50,210 bases of DNA from Candidatus Bathyarchaeota archaeon (GTDB lineage Archaea; Thermoproteota; Bathyarchaeia; Bathyarchaeales; DTEX01): contig JAGTQF010000008.1 in assembly GCA_018396655.1 (NCBI GenBank), positions 1-50,210 on the forward strand, written 5' to 3'. How positions within the stretch are numbered: position 1 is the first letter of the stretch; every line of letters starts with the position of its first letter. The notes below the pieces were generated by a model. That model was not told the origin of the DNA, searched no databases, and saw only the letters and a program-made list of their open reading frames with translations. Both the position numbers and the translations under genes were made by a program. Positions 34,781 through 44,387 of the stretch are shown here, one piece after another.

Positions 34781-35500
34781 CTATCTTATCTCAGATACCA
34801 TTCCCCTTTTAGTCTTTTCGGCGAGAATATGCGCCACTCTTAGAGGCTCAGGAATCCTATGCCCTCTAGAGCAGTCTAGAACGATTTTTATGGCGGTCTC
34901 CAGCGAGATTTTATGTCCAACGCTAACATAAATGGGCTTTGCACCCAATTTTGTGAAGACAGCCCCACCGACAACCTCACCATTAAAGATTATGGGCTTC
35001 CAGAGTTCACAGCCACCCTCACCCACATCACCACATAATAGGCTTTTCGCAACCCCAACCGTAACTATATCCAATGTTACGCCTAGATGGCTTGCGAAGC
35101 CAAGCCTATAGGGGTGAGCAATCCCCTGACCATCAATTAAGAAGACATCAGGTTTAACCGTTAGTTTCCTTATTGCTGATACAGCTGGCGGGATCTCCCT
35201 AAATGATAATAATGTTGGTATGTAGGGGAAGCGGGTCTCAACCCTCGCTATGCTAGACTCTACGGGCTTCATGGAACCATACTCTAGAACCACAGCGGCG
35301 CCAAAAGAATATCCATGAGCATATGCAACGTCAACTCCGGCTATGAGCTCCACTGGCTTGTAGAAGCAATCCTTTACTATAACCCTTCTGGATAGGCTCT
35401 CTTGGATTCTTCTCGCCTTTTCTATAGAGAATTTGGTGTTCTGTGATAGAAACCCCTTAACCTCGACCAGGCTCCCTCCCATAGTCAATCCTCGATTCAA
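34781..35500 (-). CDS. nfi: endonuclease V (Nfi); exact start uncertain
   Basis: IAGVDVAYAHGYSFGAAVVLEY, IPTLLSFREIPP, DVFLIDGQGIAHPYRLGFASHLG. Confidence 0.92.
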   Translation of the reverse strand: MNRGLTMGGSLVEVKGFLSQNTKFSIEKARRIQESLSRRVIVKDCFYKPVELIAGVDVAYAHGYSFGAAVVLEYGSMKPVESSIARVETRFPYIPTLLSFREIPPAVSAIRKLTVKPDVFLIDGQGIAHPYRLGFASHLGVTLDIVTVGVAKSLLCGDVGEGGCELWKPIIFNGEVVGGAVFTKLGAKPIYVSVGHKISLETAIKIVLDCSRGHRIPEPLRVAHILAEKTKRGMVSEIR

Positions 35501-36134
35501 GGGTCCTCTGAAGCTCCCTCATGAGGTTATTGAGAACCATCCTCCTAGCCTCAGTTGTAACATCACCTCTCGTAGCCTCTATAACTCTTCTGCCAGTATC
35601 GCATTTCCTTCTGAGTCCTGGAATCAATATGAGTAGCTCATCGCATCCTATAAGCTCCGTATAGATTGTCTCCATGATGTCTAGGCAGCGCTCAGCACCT
35701 TCAATATCACCCCTCCTTATTAGGTCTAGAGCCCTACGTCTCAGCTCACCGATGACATCCGCCAAGCCCAGAGCATACGCCTCATCTGGAACATTAATAT
35801 CGCTTGGACCGAGGAATCTACCATTCTTAATGAGACCCAGAAATATTTGGGCCTCAGCATACTCTTCGAAAGCTGAATCGACAAGCCCTGTATAAAATAG
35901 GTCTAAATGGAGCTTTGAAATCTCAGCCAGCCTACTAAGATTTGCACCAGCCTCCTTAAGCAGATTTTCAGCCTCCTCAATTCTATCCCTATGCGTTAGA
36001 AATATTGCTTGCTTAGAGAGCCTAGTGGTTCTCCGGGCAATTACCTGAATCTCCTGCCGCAATCCATCCTTCTTAAGCGCCAACTCCCTTATATTATTAA
36101 GTATCTCGCTTAATGACATAACTCTACACACCAT
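35457..36134 (-). CDS. translin family protein
   Basis: EYAEAQIF, LGLADVIGELRRRALDLIRRGD, LDIMETIYTELIG...LIPGLRRKCDTGRRVIEATRGDVT. Confidence 0.85.
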   Translation of the reverse strand: MVCRVMSLSEILNNIRELALKKDGLRQEIQVIARRTTRLSKQAIFLTHRDRIEEAENLLKEAGANLSRLAEISKLHLDLFYTGLVDSAFEEYAEAQIFLGLIKNGRFLGPSDINVPDEAYALGLADVIGELRRRALDLIRRGDIEGAERCLDIMETIYTELIGCDELLILIPGLRRKCDTGRRVIEATRGDVTTEARRMVLNNLMRELQRTLESRIDYGREPGRG

Positions 36135-36241
36135 AAGAATATTATCCCATAGGCACTTTAAGGGTTTCCCCCAAGAATATTATGGATGACAATAAGCAAT
36201 TTAAGTGGGAAGCAACCCTTTTATCTTCTGGGTAAAATATT

Positions 36242-36700
36242 ATGGTGCTCGGTAGACTATTTAGAAGAGGGAGAAAGGTTAAAGAGGGCCTCCAAGTGCC
36301 CAGGAGCGCCTTCCTTAAGGCTAAACCCATTAGAAATCCAATATTGAAGTGGGAGAAGGATAAGAAGACAAGGGAAATAAGGATAAAGGTTCCACTAAAA
36401 ACCTCGCAGAAAGAGGAGAAAAAGAAGAGAAGCATCCTAGACAAGCTATTTCCACCAGAACCCAGAGAGAGGATAATCAGCCTTGATAGGGTTGGGTCGG
36501 TTGTCTGGGAGCTCTGTGATGGAGAGAGAACAGTAGGTGACATAGCAAATTACCTAGTTGAGAAATATAAGATAATGCCTGAGGAGGCTGAGATATCGCT
36601 GAGCGCCTACCTCAATCAGCTCTCTAAGAAGGGGCTTATAGGATTTATACTTCCAGAGGAGCTCAAAGATAAGATTAAAGAGATCGAAGGGGCGCAGTAA
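36242..36700 (+). CDS. PqqD family protein with basic N-terminal extension
   Basis: DRVGSVVWELCDGERTVGDIANYLVEKYKIMPEEAEISLSAYLNQLSKKGLI. Confidence 0.8.
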   Translation: MVLGRLFRRGRKVKEGLQVPRSAFLKAKPIRNPILKWEKDKKTREIRIKVPLKTSQKEEKKKRSILDKLFPPEPRERIISLDRVGSVVWELCDGERTVGDIANYLVEKYKIMPEEAEISLSAYLNQLSKKGLIGFILPEELKDKIKEIEGAQ

Positions 36701-36742
36701 AGTTATTAGTCGCATAACCTGGTCTGGGAGGCTAGTTAAGAG

Positions 36743-37777
36743 ATGCCAACATTTAGAGCAGAGCAACTATTGGATATTGGGAGGAGAATATTCGTAGCAG
36801 CTGGCGCCCCGGATGATGAGGCACAATTAGTCTCAGAGTTTCTTGTTAAGGCTAACTTGGTTGGGCATGATTCTCATGGTATAATACGCGTAATACAATA
36901 TGTAAATGATATTGAGAAGGGTTTAATAAAGCCCGGGGCAAAGATAGAGGTCACTAGAGAGACTAGGTCCTCAGCTATCTTAAACGGTAATTGGGGTTTT
37001 GGGCAGGTTATAGCCAAGAGAGCTATGGAATTAGCCATAAGGAAGGCTAAGGATGGGGCCGTGGGAGTGGTCTGCGCCTTCAATTGCAATCATATAGGTA
37101 GATTGGCTGATTATACGCTGATGGCCCTAAAGAACGATATGATTGGTGTGGCGATGGTTAATTCAACGAGGTTTGTGGCTCCCTTCGGTGGGAGAGAGAG
37201 GATGCTCTCAACCGGACCAATTAGCTTCGCATTTCCATCCGACCTAGAGTTTCCACTTGTAATCGATATATCTACGAGTGTTGTCGCTGAGGGAAAGGTT
37301 AGGGTTATGCTGCATAGAGGCGAGAAGATACCATATGGCTGGATAATTGATAAGGATGGAAACCCAAGCGATAACCCAAAAGACCTCTATAATGGAGGCG
37401 CAATATTACCATTAGGCGGGGATGAAGCGGGACATAAGGGCTTCGGACTTGGCTTAGCAGTTGAAATATTAAGTGGAATTCTATCCGGCGCCGGATGCGC
37501 ATATGAGGAAGCCAAGAGGGGGAACGGTGTCTTCTTCGAGGTCATAAATATCGAGGACTTTATGCCAATAGAGGAGTTCAAATGTAAGGTTGGCGACCTA
37601 ATTAGGACCATAAAGGCCTCGAAGCCTAGGCCGGGCTGGAAGGAGATAACCATACCGGGTGAGCCGGAGTATTTAACAGAGAGGATTAGGCTTAGAGAGG
37701 GCATATATATACCAGAGAGAACATGGGATGAGATAAAGCAGATAGCCAGCAAACTTGGGGTAGGCGATATACCATAG
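36743..37777 (+). CDS. malate/L-lactate dehydrogenase (Ldh2 family)
   Basis: LVGHDSHGIIRVIQYV, FNCNHIGRLADYTL, GHKGFGLGLAVEILSGILSGA. Confidence 0.9.
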   Translation: MPTFRAEQLLDIGRRIFVAAGAPDDEAQLVSEFLVKANLVGHDSHGIIRVIQYVNDIEKGLIKPGAKIEVTRETRSSAILNGNWGFGQVIAKRAMELAIRKAKDGAVGVVCAFNCNHIGRLADYTLMALKNDMIGVAMVNSTRFVAPFGGRERMLSTGPISFAFPSDLEFPLVIDISTSVVAEGKVRVMLHRGEKIPYGWIIDKDGNPSDNPKDLYNGGAILPLGGDEAGHKGFGLGLAVEILSGILSGAGCAYEEAKRGNGVFFEVINIEDFMPIEEFKCKVGDLIRTIKASKPRPGWKEITIPGEPEYLTERIRLREGIYIPERTWDEIKQIASKLGVGDIP

Positions 37778-37990
37778 CCCATAAATTGGTCTGCTCAGAG
37801 CTAACGAAATCTCAGCCGCTTTTCAACGTTAAATTCTACTTCTCCCCCTAAAGTGTGGGAAGTTGAATCTTTCATTTAAAATATCCTCTTTTATTCCTAA
37901 AACTTAGGTATGGACTAAATATTGTTAGATATGCCAGCATGTTTAGAACAATTTTAATTCCCACCAAATAATCCAATCTTTTGATGCCAG

Positions 37991-38644
37991 ATGTCTCTTA
38001 CAAAGATTCTCGCTGAGATAGACGTTGAAGTCGCGTCACTTAGATGGAAGAGGGAGATTTTAAAAGCCCTCCTCAATGAGGGCAGAGTTTCTGAGAGGGC
38101 ATTTAACGCGCTCAACAATATGTTGTCCGAGATTGAGACGGCAGCCCTCAACTTAAAGGAGAAAATTGATAGGAGTAAAAGTTTCTGGGAGAACACGGCG
38201 TATGAAGAGGCCGGAATCTTAGAGGGTCTACTCGTCGACCTTAAATTTAAGAGTTTGATTGGTGAGCTGGATGAGATGAGCTGGCGGAGCATGAGTGCGG
38301 CTATAGAGTCAGGCATAGGTTCCATCAGTGCTCACGCTAATAGAAGAAACATTAAAAACAATGATGCTAATCTGAGAGTTAATGCTTCTTTAAGGAGGCG
38401 TCAGAGTAATATTGATTTAAGCCCAAACCGAAGGAATAAAGCGCTAAATGGGCATGAGAGAAGATTTTCTGAGAGCCCACTTGAACCTAAGTCATCGGAT
38501 GGCTCTCACTGTATGAACCCATGGAAGCCAAATTGCAGAAGAACAGACATTAAGCTGAGCATCTATTATGAGGGGCGCTTCCTACCGATATGCAACGAAT
38601 GCTGGAAGGAGATAGCGGAAAAGAACATAGAGTGGACCAGATGA
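37991..38644 (+). CDS. hypothetical protein with C-terminal four-Cys zinc-binding motif
   Basis: N-terminal helical region, disordered linker, CMNPWKPNC...YEGRFLPICNECWKEIAEKNIEW. Confidence 0.65.
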   Translation: MSLTKILAEIDVEVASLRWKREILKALLNEGRVSERAFNALNNMLSEIETAALNLKEKIDRSKSFWENTAYEEAGILEGLLVDLKFKSLIGELDEMSWRSMSAAIESGIGSISAHANRRNIKNNDANLRVNASLRRRQSNIDLSPNRRNKALNGHERRFSESPLEPKSSDGSHCMNPWKPNCRRTDIKLSIYYEGRFLPICNECWKEIAEKNIEWTR

Positions 38645-38670
38645 ATATAAAGGGAAAAGGGAATCCCGGC

Positions 38671-39591
38671 TTAAGCTTTTATTAGCGGCTCTATCTTCTC
38701 CCTAATATCCTCCGTGCTCATCTTAACCTTCCCAACATTAAGAACCCTCCAAAACTCCACATGCTCAACCACATCGAAGGGCTCAACTGTTTTAAGCGGT
38801 CCAAGGGTTTCGAGCTCAAGCATCTCAGGGTTTGTGTAGACCTCAACGCTACAGCCGAAGTCAGGATACTCAGCCCCACTATCATACTGGAATTGCTTGA
38901 GGAAGAGCATGCCCTCAACCCAGTAGGCCGCCCAATTTGGGTTTGCGTTCACACCAATCTTAAGTGGACCCTTAGCCTTAGGGTCCTGCTTGACGAATAT
39001 GTATTCGCTGGTTAAAGATAGCCTTTTGTCAGCTATATTCGTGTATGGCCATATTGAGATATGCCTATCTGGAAGCAAACCCTCAGCATCAACCCTCATG
39101 GGTTTGATGGGCACTATTGCGAAGCCATTCCTCCGCATTACCGAAAGAGCCCAGCAAGCCAGCTTAATGGGCCAGCGGCCAATATTCCTAATCCTATGAA
39201 TCACTTGAATTCCACCATCCGAACCTGCCCTAACCGATATCTCTTTCTGTATGGAATTTTTCTCTTCTGGATTTCCGTAAACTCTTAGTGAGTCGGAATC
39301 AGCCTCTATCTTCACTGGCTGGTTGTCAAGTGAGTATGAGCGGGGCTTAGCCTCAGGAGCAGTCCAGAGCCTATGCCCACCGTAAATCCTCCAGAAACCC
39401 TCGGATGTCTCAATGCCGAAATATGGGAGAACGCCGAATAAATTCAGTTTTGGCTTCTCCACACTTGCGAGATAAATTATTCTTGGGCCTACATCGCATG
39501 TTACGCCGATTAATAGACCGCCTATCTGGGCAATCTTGACCCTAAAGCCCTCAATCGTTTCCTCCTTTAAAGTCATGGTCTCAGCGTTCAT
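38671..39591 (-). CDS. DUF4380-like protein (mutarotase-like fold suspected)
   Basis: GGLLIGVTCDVGPRIIYLA...FGIETSEGFWRIYGGHRLWTAPEAKPRSYSLDNQPVKIE; start ATG(39591) preferred. Confidence 0.6.
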   Translation of the reverse strand: MNAETMTLKEETIEGFRVKIAQIGGLLIGVTCDVGPRIIYLASVEKPKLNLFGVLPYFGIETSEGFWRIYGGHRLWTAPEAKPRSYSLDNQPVKIEADSDSLRVYGNPEEKNSIQKEISVRAGSDGGIQVIHRIRNIGRWPIKLACWALSVMRRNGFAIVPIKPMRVDAEGLLPDRHISIWPYTNIADKRLSLTSEYIFVKQDPKAKGPLKIGVNANPNWAAYWVEGMLFLKQFQYDSGAEYPDFGCSVEVYTNPEMLELETLGPLKTVEPFDVVEHVEFWRVLNVGKVKMSTEDIREKIEPLIKA

Positions 39592-39604
39592 GAGATATTT
39601 CCAC

Positions 39605-40708
39605 CTATATGACTGTGAAACTCTCAACCGTCTCCTTATCAAGCCTCTTAACAAGCTCGATAACGAGTTTAACCGCGTTTTCGACATCCTCTAGGCTTAA
39701 GAGACCAACGTGGCTATGTATGTGTCTAGTCGGTATGCCTATTACGACGCTTGGGCATCCAGCCCGACTAATATGTATTCTGCCAGCGTCAGTTCCACCC
39801 CTAGCAACCTGCGATAACTGAAGTGGTATTCCAGCCTCCCTAGCCACCTTTATGACGAATTCTTTTAGGGGCTGGTTCGGAATCATGCTACTATCATATG
39901 TGCATAGGCTTGGGCCCCTCCCCATCTTTGTCGGAGCCTCCATGGGCTTTATGCCCGGAACATCACCGGCAATATCAACCTCGATCACTAGGGCTACGTC
40001 CGGGTCAACTATATGGGCGACCGTTTGGGCCCCCCTTGCTCCAACCTCCTCTTGAACTGTTGCTGCACCATAAATTGTGTTTGGATGGCTAATCCTATCC
40101 TCCTTTATTCTCCTTATAGTCTCCATCATCACAAATGCGCCTATCCTATCATCAAACGCCTTCCCCATCGCAACCCTACCGCCATTAATGAGCATAAATG
40201 GGGACCATGGAACAACCGGGTCGCCAATCTTAACACCGGCCTCAATGGCTTCCTTACCAGACGTCACACCTATATCAATATACATGTTTCTCCTATCAAC
40301 CGGTTTCTGTCTCTCCTCATCCGTTAGGAGGTGGGGTGGCTTGGCGGCTATAACACCATATAGGTCGCCCTTCTCAGTCCTAACAACAACCCTCTGTGAT
40401 AGTAGAACCTGGTCCCACCATCCGCCTAGAGGATTAAATGATAGGAAGCCAGTGCTCTCATCTATGCCGGATATGACGAAGCCAACTTCATCTATATGCC
40501 CTGCTATGAGGACATGCGGTCTCTCCGATTCACCCCTACAGACAAATACTATTGAGCCTAACTTGTCAGTTAAAATCTCATCTGAGTAGGGAAGCATATA
40601 TTCCTTAATTATTTTAGCGGTCTCCCTCTCGAAGCCTGAAGGACCGAAGGACTCGGTCATCCTCTTTAAAACATTTAGGGCTTTCTCATCAAACATGTAA
40701 TATACCAC
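39605..40708 (-). CDS. M42 family metallopeptidase (aminopeptidase/endoglucanase family)
   Basis: IAGHIDEVGFVI, AFDDRIGAFVMME, QEEVGARGAQTVAH, IPTRHIHSHVGLLSLEDV. Confidence 0.92.
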   Translation of the reverse strand: MVYYMFDEKALNVLKRMTESFGPSGFERETAKIIKEYMLPYSDEILTDKLGSIVFVCRGESERPHVLIAGHIDEVGFVISGIDESTGFLSFNPLGGWWDQVLLSQRVVVRTEKGDLYGVIAAKPPHLLTDEERQKPVDRRNMYIDIGVTSGKEAIEAGVKIGDPVVPWSPFMLINGGRVAMGKAFDDRIGAFVMMETIRRIKEDRISHPNTIYGAATVQEEVGARGAQTVAHIVDPDVALVIEVDIAGDVPGIKPMEAPTKMGRGPSLCTYDSSMIPNQPLKEFVIKVAREAGIPLQLSQVARGGTDAGRIHISRAGCPSVVIGIPTRHIHSHVGLLSLEDVENAVKLVIELVKRLDKETVESFTVI

Positions 40709-40716
40709 CAGGGAGC

Positions 40717-41889
40717 CTACAACCTTGAATATTTAATAATGAAGTCTTTAATTTTTTCTACGGCCTCGACTATAATCTCAAGGCTTGTTGCATAGGATAT
40801 ACGTATATGCCCCTCACCGCTCTCTCCGAAAGCGCTACCAGGAGTCGTTGAGACACCCTCCTCCTCAAGAAGTTTCATGCATACATCAAAGCTCAACATA
40901 CCCATGTCTGGAAGCCTTGGGAAGACGTAGAATGCACCCTTAGGCATGGTGCATCTAACGCCCGGAATCCCATTTAGGGCTTCAACAATGTATCTTCTTC
41001 TGCGGTCAAATTCCTCAACCATCTTTCTGACGCACTCCTGCGGACCTTTGAGGGCCGCTATCCCGGCTTTCTGTATGAAGCTTGAGGGGCATGTCGTTGT
41101 CGCCTGCTGAATCCTGTTCATGGCATCTATTATTGTTTCGTTCGCCACAGCATAGCCGAGTCTCCAGCCTGTCATGGCATATGTCTTGCTGAATCCATTG
41201 ATAAGTATGACCTTATCTCTGACATCGTCGAAGCTAAGCATGCTTCTGGTCTGAAAGCCATCATAGATTATTTCATCATAAACCTCATCTGAGAGGACAA
41301 GTAAATCATGCTCCTCAGATAAGTCGGCTATGATTTTAAGCTCGTCTACGCTTAGAACTCCACCGGTCGGGTTGTTCGGCGAATTGATAAGTATCATCTT
41401 CGTTTTATCGGTTATCTTCTCCTTAAGCAGCTCCTCCCTTAGACTATATGTTTCCCCGCATGGAACCTCAATAACCCTCGCCTCAGCCGCCTCAACGCAC
41501 GTAAAGTGAGTCGGCCATGTAGGCGTCAAAACTAAAACCTCATCCCCCGGATTTAATGTTGCCATACATGCGCAGTATATTGCATGTTTGGCACCGGGCG
41601 TCACAATTATCTCCCTCTCTGGGTTAACCTCTAGCCCCTTCCTATCCCTTAGATAATCAGCTATAGCCCTTCTGAGCTCGATTATGCCGAGGCTGGACGT
41701 ATAGTGCGTGAAGCCACTCATCAGAGCTTCTATTGCAGCCCTCTTTATGTGCTCTGGTGTGTCAAAGTCCGGCTCACCAACATCCAGATTATATAATTTC
41801 TTTCCGCTCTTGGCCAGCTCACGGGCCTTCTCAGCCATCGCTATTGTTCCGGATGGCTTAATAATTTTCATTCTATCCGCAAGCTTCAT
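40717..41889 (-). CDS. pyridoxal phosphate-dependent aminotransferase (AspC family)
   Basis: LDVGEPDFDTPEHIK, SPNNPTGGV, NGFSKTYAMTGWRLGY. Confidence 0.93.
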   Translation of the reverse strand: MKLADRMKIIKPSGTIAMAEKARELAKSGKKLYNLDVGEPDFDTPEHIKRAAIEALMSGFTHYTSSLGIIELRRAIADYLRDRKGLEVNPEREIIVTPGAKHAIYCACMATLNPGDEVLVLTPTWPTHFTCVEAAEARVIEVPCGETYSLREELLKEKITDKTKMILINSPNNPTGGVLSVDELKIIADLSEEHDLLVLSDEVYDEIIYDGFQTRSMLSFDDVRDKVILINGFSKTYAMTGWRLGYAVANETIIDAMNRIQQATTTCPSSFIQKAGIAALKGPQECVRKMVEEFDRRRRYIVEALNGIPGVRCTMPKGAFYVFPRLPDMGMLSFDVCMKLLEEEGVSTTPGSAFGESGEGHIRISYATSLEIIVEAVEKIKDFIIKYSRL

Positions 41890-41931
41890 CTTATCACCAG
41901 CATTGAATCAGTAATCCGATATTAGTTGCAT

Positions 41932-42756
41932 TTATCTTATTTTTTGTTTTACTACTGGTGGGCTCCTCCTCTTATGCTCGGTCCTCATATATCTCTTAAG
42001 AATATCGTTGACGATATCTATTGATACGTTTAGCCTCCTACTAACCTCCTCAGCTGGAAGCTTCTCATCGAATAGACCAATTAATATCGGGTCGATTATA
42101 GAGTAGTCGGCTGGGACCTCATCTGCCAGCTTATGGCCCGGATATAACTGTGGGCTGCTCGGCTTCCTAACAATCCTCTCTGGTAAGCCTAAGTATGCTG
42201 CCATCTCCCTAACTTGCGTCTTCAATAAATGTCTTATTGGGAATATGTCAGCTGCCCCATCACCATACTTAGTGAAGTATCCTATTAAATACTCGCTCCT
42301 ATCACTCGTTCCAACAACAAGATAATTATGGAGATTTGCATAGAAATACAAGATTGCCATGCGTATTCTCGCACGTAGATTTGCCAGCGGCATCCTATAA
42401 GCCGGGTCATTCTGGTCGATTCTTAGCGCCTTCACGAATGCATCGCATATGCCATCTATGTTGATGAGTTCTGTTCTTATACCCAGCTCCCTCGCTAAAC
42501 TTATGGCGTCCTCTAAATCTTCCTTGGGTGTGAAATTCGTTGGCATTATTAAGCCTAGAACCCTATCTCTGCCAAGTGCGCGAACACAAAGGGCTGCAGT
42601 TAGACTACTATCTATGCCACCACTTAAGCCCAGAACAACACCGGATGCACCGGATTCTTCAACTCTCCCCCTTATGAAGTCCACTATCTCATCTATAGCG
42701 CTCTTAAGGTCTATTTTTGGGAAAAATTCACCCAACCCTTTCCCTCCAACCCTCAA
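41932..42756 (-). CDS. nadE: NAD(+) synthetase (ammonia-dependent)
   Basis: VVLGLSGGIDSSLTAAL, GTSDRSEYLIGYFTKYGDGAADIFPI, KPSSPQLYPGH. Confidence 0.93.
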   Translation of the reverse strand: MRVGGKGLGEFFPKIDLKSAIDEIVDFIRGRVEESGASGVVLGLSGGIDSSLTAALCVRALGRDRVLGLIMPTNFTPKEDLEDAISLARELGIRTELINIDGICDAFVKALRIDQNDPAYRMPLANLRARIRMAILYFYANLHNYLVVGTSDRSEYLIGYFTKYGDGAADIFPIRHLLKTQVREMAAYLGLPERIVRKPSSPQLYPGHKLADEVPADYSIIDPILIGLFDEKLPAEEVSRRLNVSIDIVNDILKRYMRTEHKRRSPPVVKQKIR

Positions 42757-42862
42757 CCTTAAAATCCTTTTCGCGGAATATTTAAATTAACCCAAATCTT
42801 TTCCATGGCAGTAAAACTTAAATTTATGGCTGATGCCTCCTCTCTATAGGTGATGGTTGAAA

Positions 42863-43024
42863 TTGGCGAGCGATGAGGAGACCACGTTACTTTATCAGTG
42901 CGTTAAGTGCGGTGCTATCGTTAAGTCCTCCGAGCTTGAGCTTGGTATAAGATGCCCATATTGCCGATACAGGGTTTTAAGGAAGGTTAGGCCACCTGTC
43001 GTCAAGAGAGTTTTAGCCAGATAG
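42863..43024 (+). CDS. rpo12: DNA-directed RNA polymerase subunit Rpo12 (RpoP); absent from the ORF track
   Basis: Manual translation from TTG: MASDEETTLLYQCVKCGAIVKSSELELGIRCPYCRYRVLRKVRPPVVKRVLAR*. Confidence 0.92.
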   Translation: MASDEETTLLYQCVKCGAIVKSSELELGIRCPYCRYRVLRKVRPPVVKRVLAR

Positions 43025-43091
43025 GGAAGAAGCGGCGAGCTTACTAAGTATAAAAGGTGCCTCTTTACTCATCTCTTCTCGGTGAAGAAGA

Positions 43092-44348
43092 ATGGTGGAG
43101 TTTAAGGTTAAGGACTTAGGTCTAGCCGATAGAGGCGAACTGCTAATTGAGTGGGCCTCTAGACATATGCCAGTTCTAAACCAGATTAGGGAACGCTTTA
43201 GCGTTGAGAGGCCGCTTGAGGGCTTGAGGATTGGCGCATGCCTACACGTGACCAAAGAGACGGCGGTTTTGGTTAAAACCCTTGTTGCTGGCGGGGCTGA
43301 GGTTGCATTATGCGGCTCCAACCCGCTCTCAACTCAGGATGAGGTTGCGGCGGCGCTGGCTAGGATGGGTGTTAAGGTTTATGCTTGGCGTGGTGAAACC
43401 ACAGAGGAATATTATTGGTGCATAAACCGGGTTATAGACTATCGGCCAGCAATAACGCTCGATGATGGCGCAGACCTTGTTGGAACAATCCACTCCTCTA
43501 GGAGGGAGGCATTAAAGAATGTTTTAGGTGGAACGGAAGAGACGACTACGGGTGTTATACGCTTAAAGGCTATGGCTCAAAGGGGCATCTTAGAGTATCC
43601 AATCATAGCCGTTAATGATGCCTACACAAAATATCTTTTTGATAACAGATATGGAACTGGGCAGAGCACGGTAGATGGGATTCTACGTGCAACAAATGTT
43701 CTTCTGGCTGGAAAGAAGTTTGTTGTCTGCGGATATGGTTGGTGTGGCCGTGGGCTGGCGATGAGGGCTAGGGGTATGGGCGCAAATGTAATAGTTACTG
43801 AGGTTAACCCATTAAGGGCGCTTGAAGCTGTTATGGATGGCTTCCAGGTTATGCCCATGAATGAGGCGGCCGCTGTAGGAGACATATTCGTGACCGTTAC
43901 CGGAAATATAAACGTTATAAGGGGTGAGCATATGCTTAAGATGAAGGATGGTGCAATACTGGCTAACAGCGGGCACTTTAACGTTGAGATAAGCATACCG
44001 GACTTAGAGTCAATCTCGGTCTCAAAGAGGACCATAAGACCAAACTTAGAGGAATACACGCTAAAAAATGGGAGAAGAATATATCTCATCGCTGAAGGTA
44101 GGCTTGTAAATCTAGCATCGGCTGAGGGGCATCCATCAGAAGTTATGGACATGTCCTTCTCAAACCAAGCATTATGCGTTGAGTATCTGGCTAAGGGACC
44201 TAGACTTAAGCCCGGAGTATATAGAGTTCCTGAAGATATTGATATGATGATTGCCAAGCTTAAGTTGAAGTCAATGGGCATAGAGATTGATGAAATAACT
44301 GAGGAGCAGAGAAAATACTTATCAAGCTGGGAGACTGGAACAACATAG
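43092..44348 (+). CDS. ahcY: S-adenosylhomocysteine (or S-inosylhomocysteine) hydrolase
   Basis: [57 protein letters not shown]. Confidence 0.93.
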   Translation: MVEFKVKDLGLADRGELLIEWASRHMPVLNQIRERFSVERPLEGLRIGACLHVTKETAVLVKTLVAGGAEVALCGSNPLSTQDEVAAALARMGVKVYAWRGETTEEYYWCINRVIDYRPAITLDDGADLVGTIHSSRREALKNVLGGTEETTTGVIRLKAMAQRGILEYPIIAVNDAYTKYLFDNRYGTGQSTVDGILRATNVLLAGKKFVVCGYGWCGRGLAMRARGMGANVIVTEVNPLRALEAVMDGFQVMPMNEAAAVGDIFVTVTGNINVIRGEHMLKMKDGAILANSGHFNVEISIPDLESISVSKRTIRPNLEEYTLKNGRRIYLIAEGRLVNLASAEGHPSEVMDMSFSNQALCVEYLAKGPRLKPGVYRVPEDIDMMIAKLKLKSMGIEIDEITEEQRKYLSSWETGTT

Positions 44349-44387
44349 CGTTAATCTTGTGGTCTGCTCTGGAGGCAGAGGGGTGGA

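Noticed and set aside
36142-36543. 133-aa minus-strand ORF over the pqqD gene
   Set aside because: Opposite a recognised PqqD domain; no supporting motif.
43622-44281. 219-aa minus-strand ORF antisense to ahcY
   Set aside because: Shadow ORF opposite a highly conserved enzyme; low-complexity translation.
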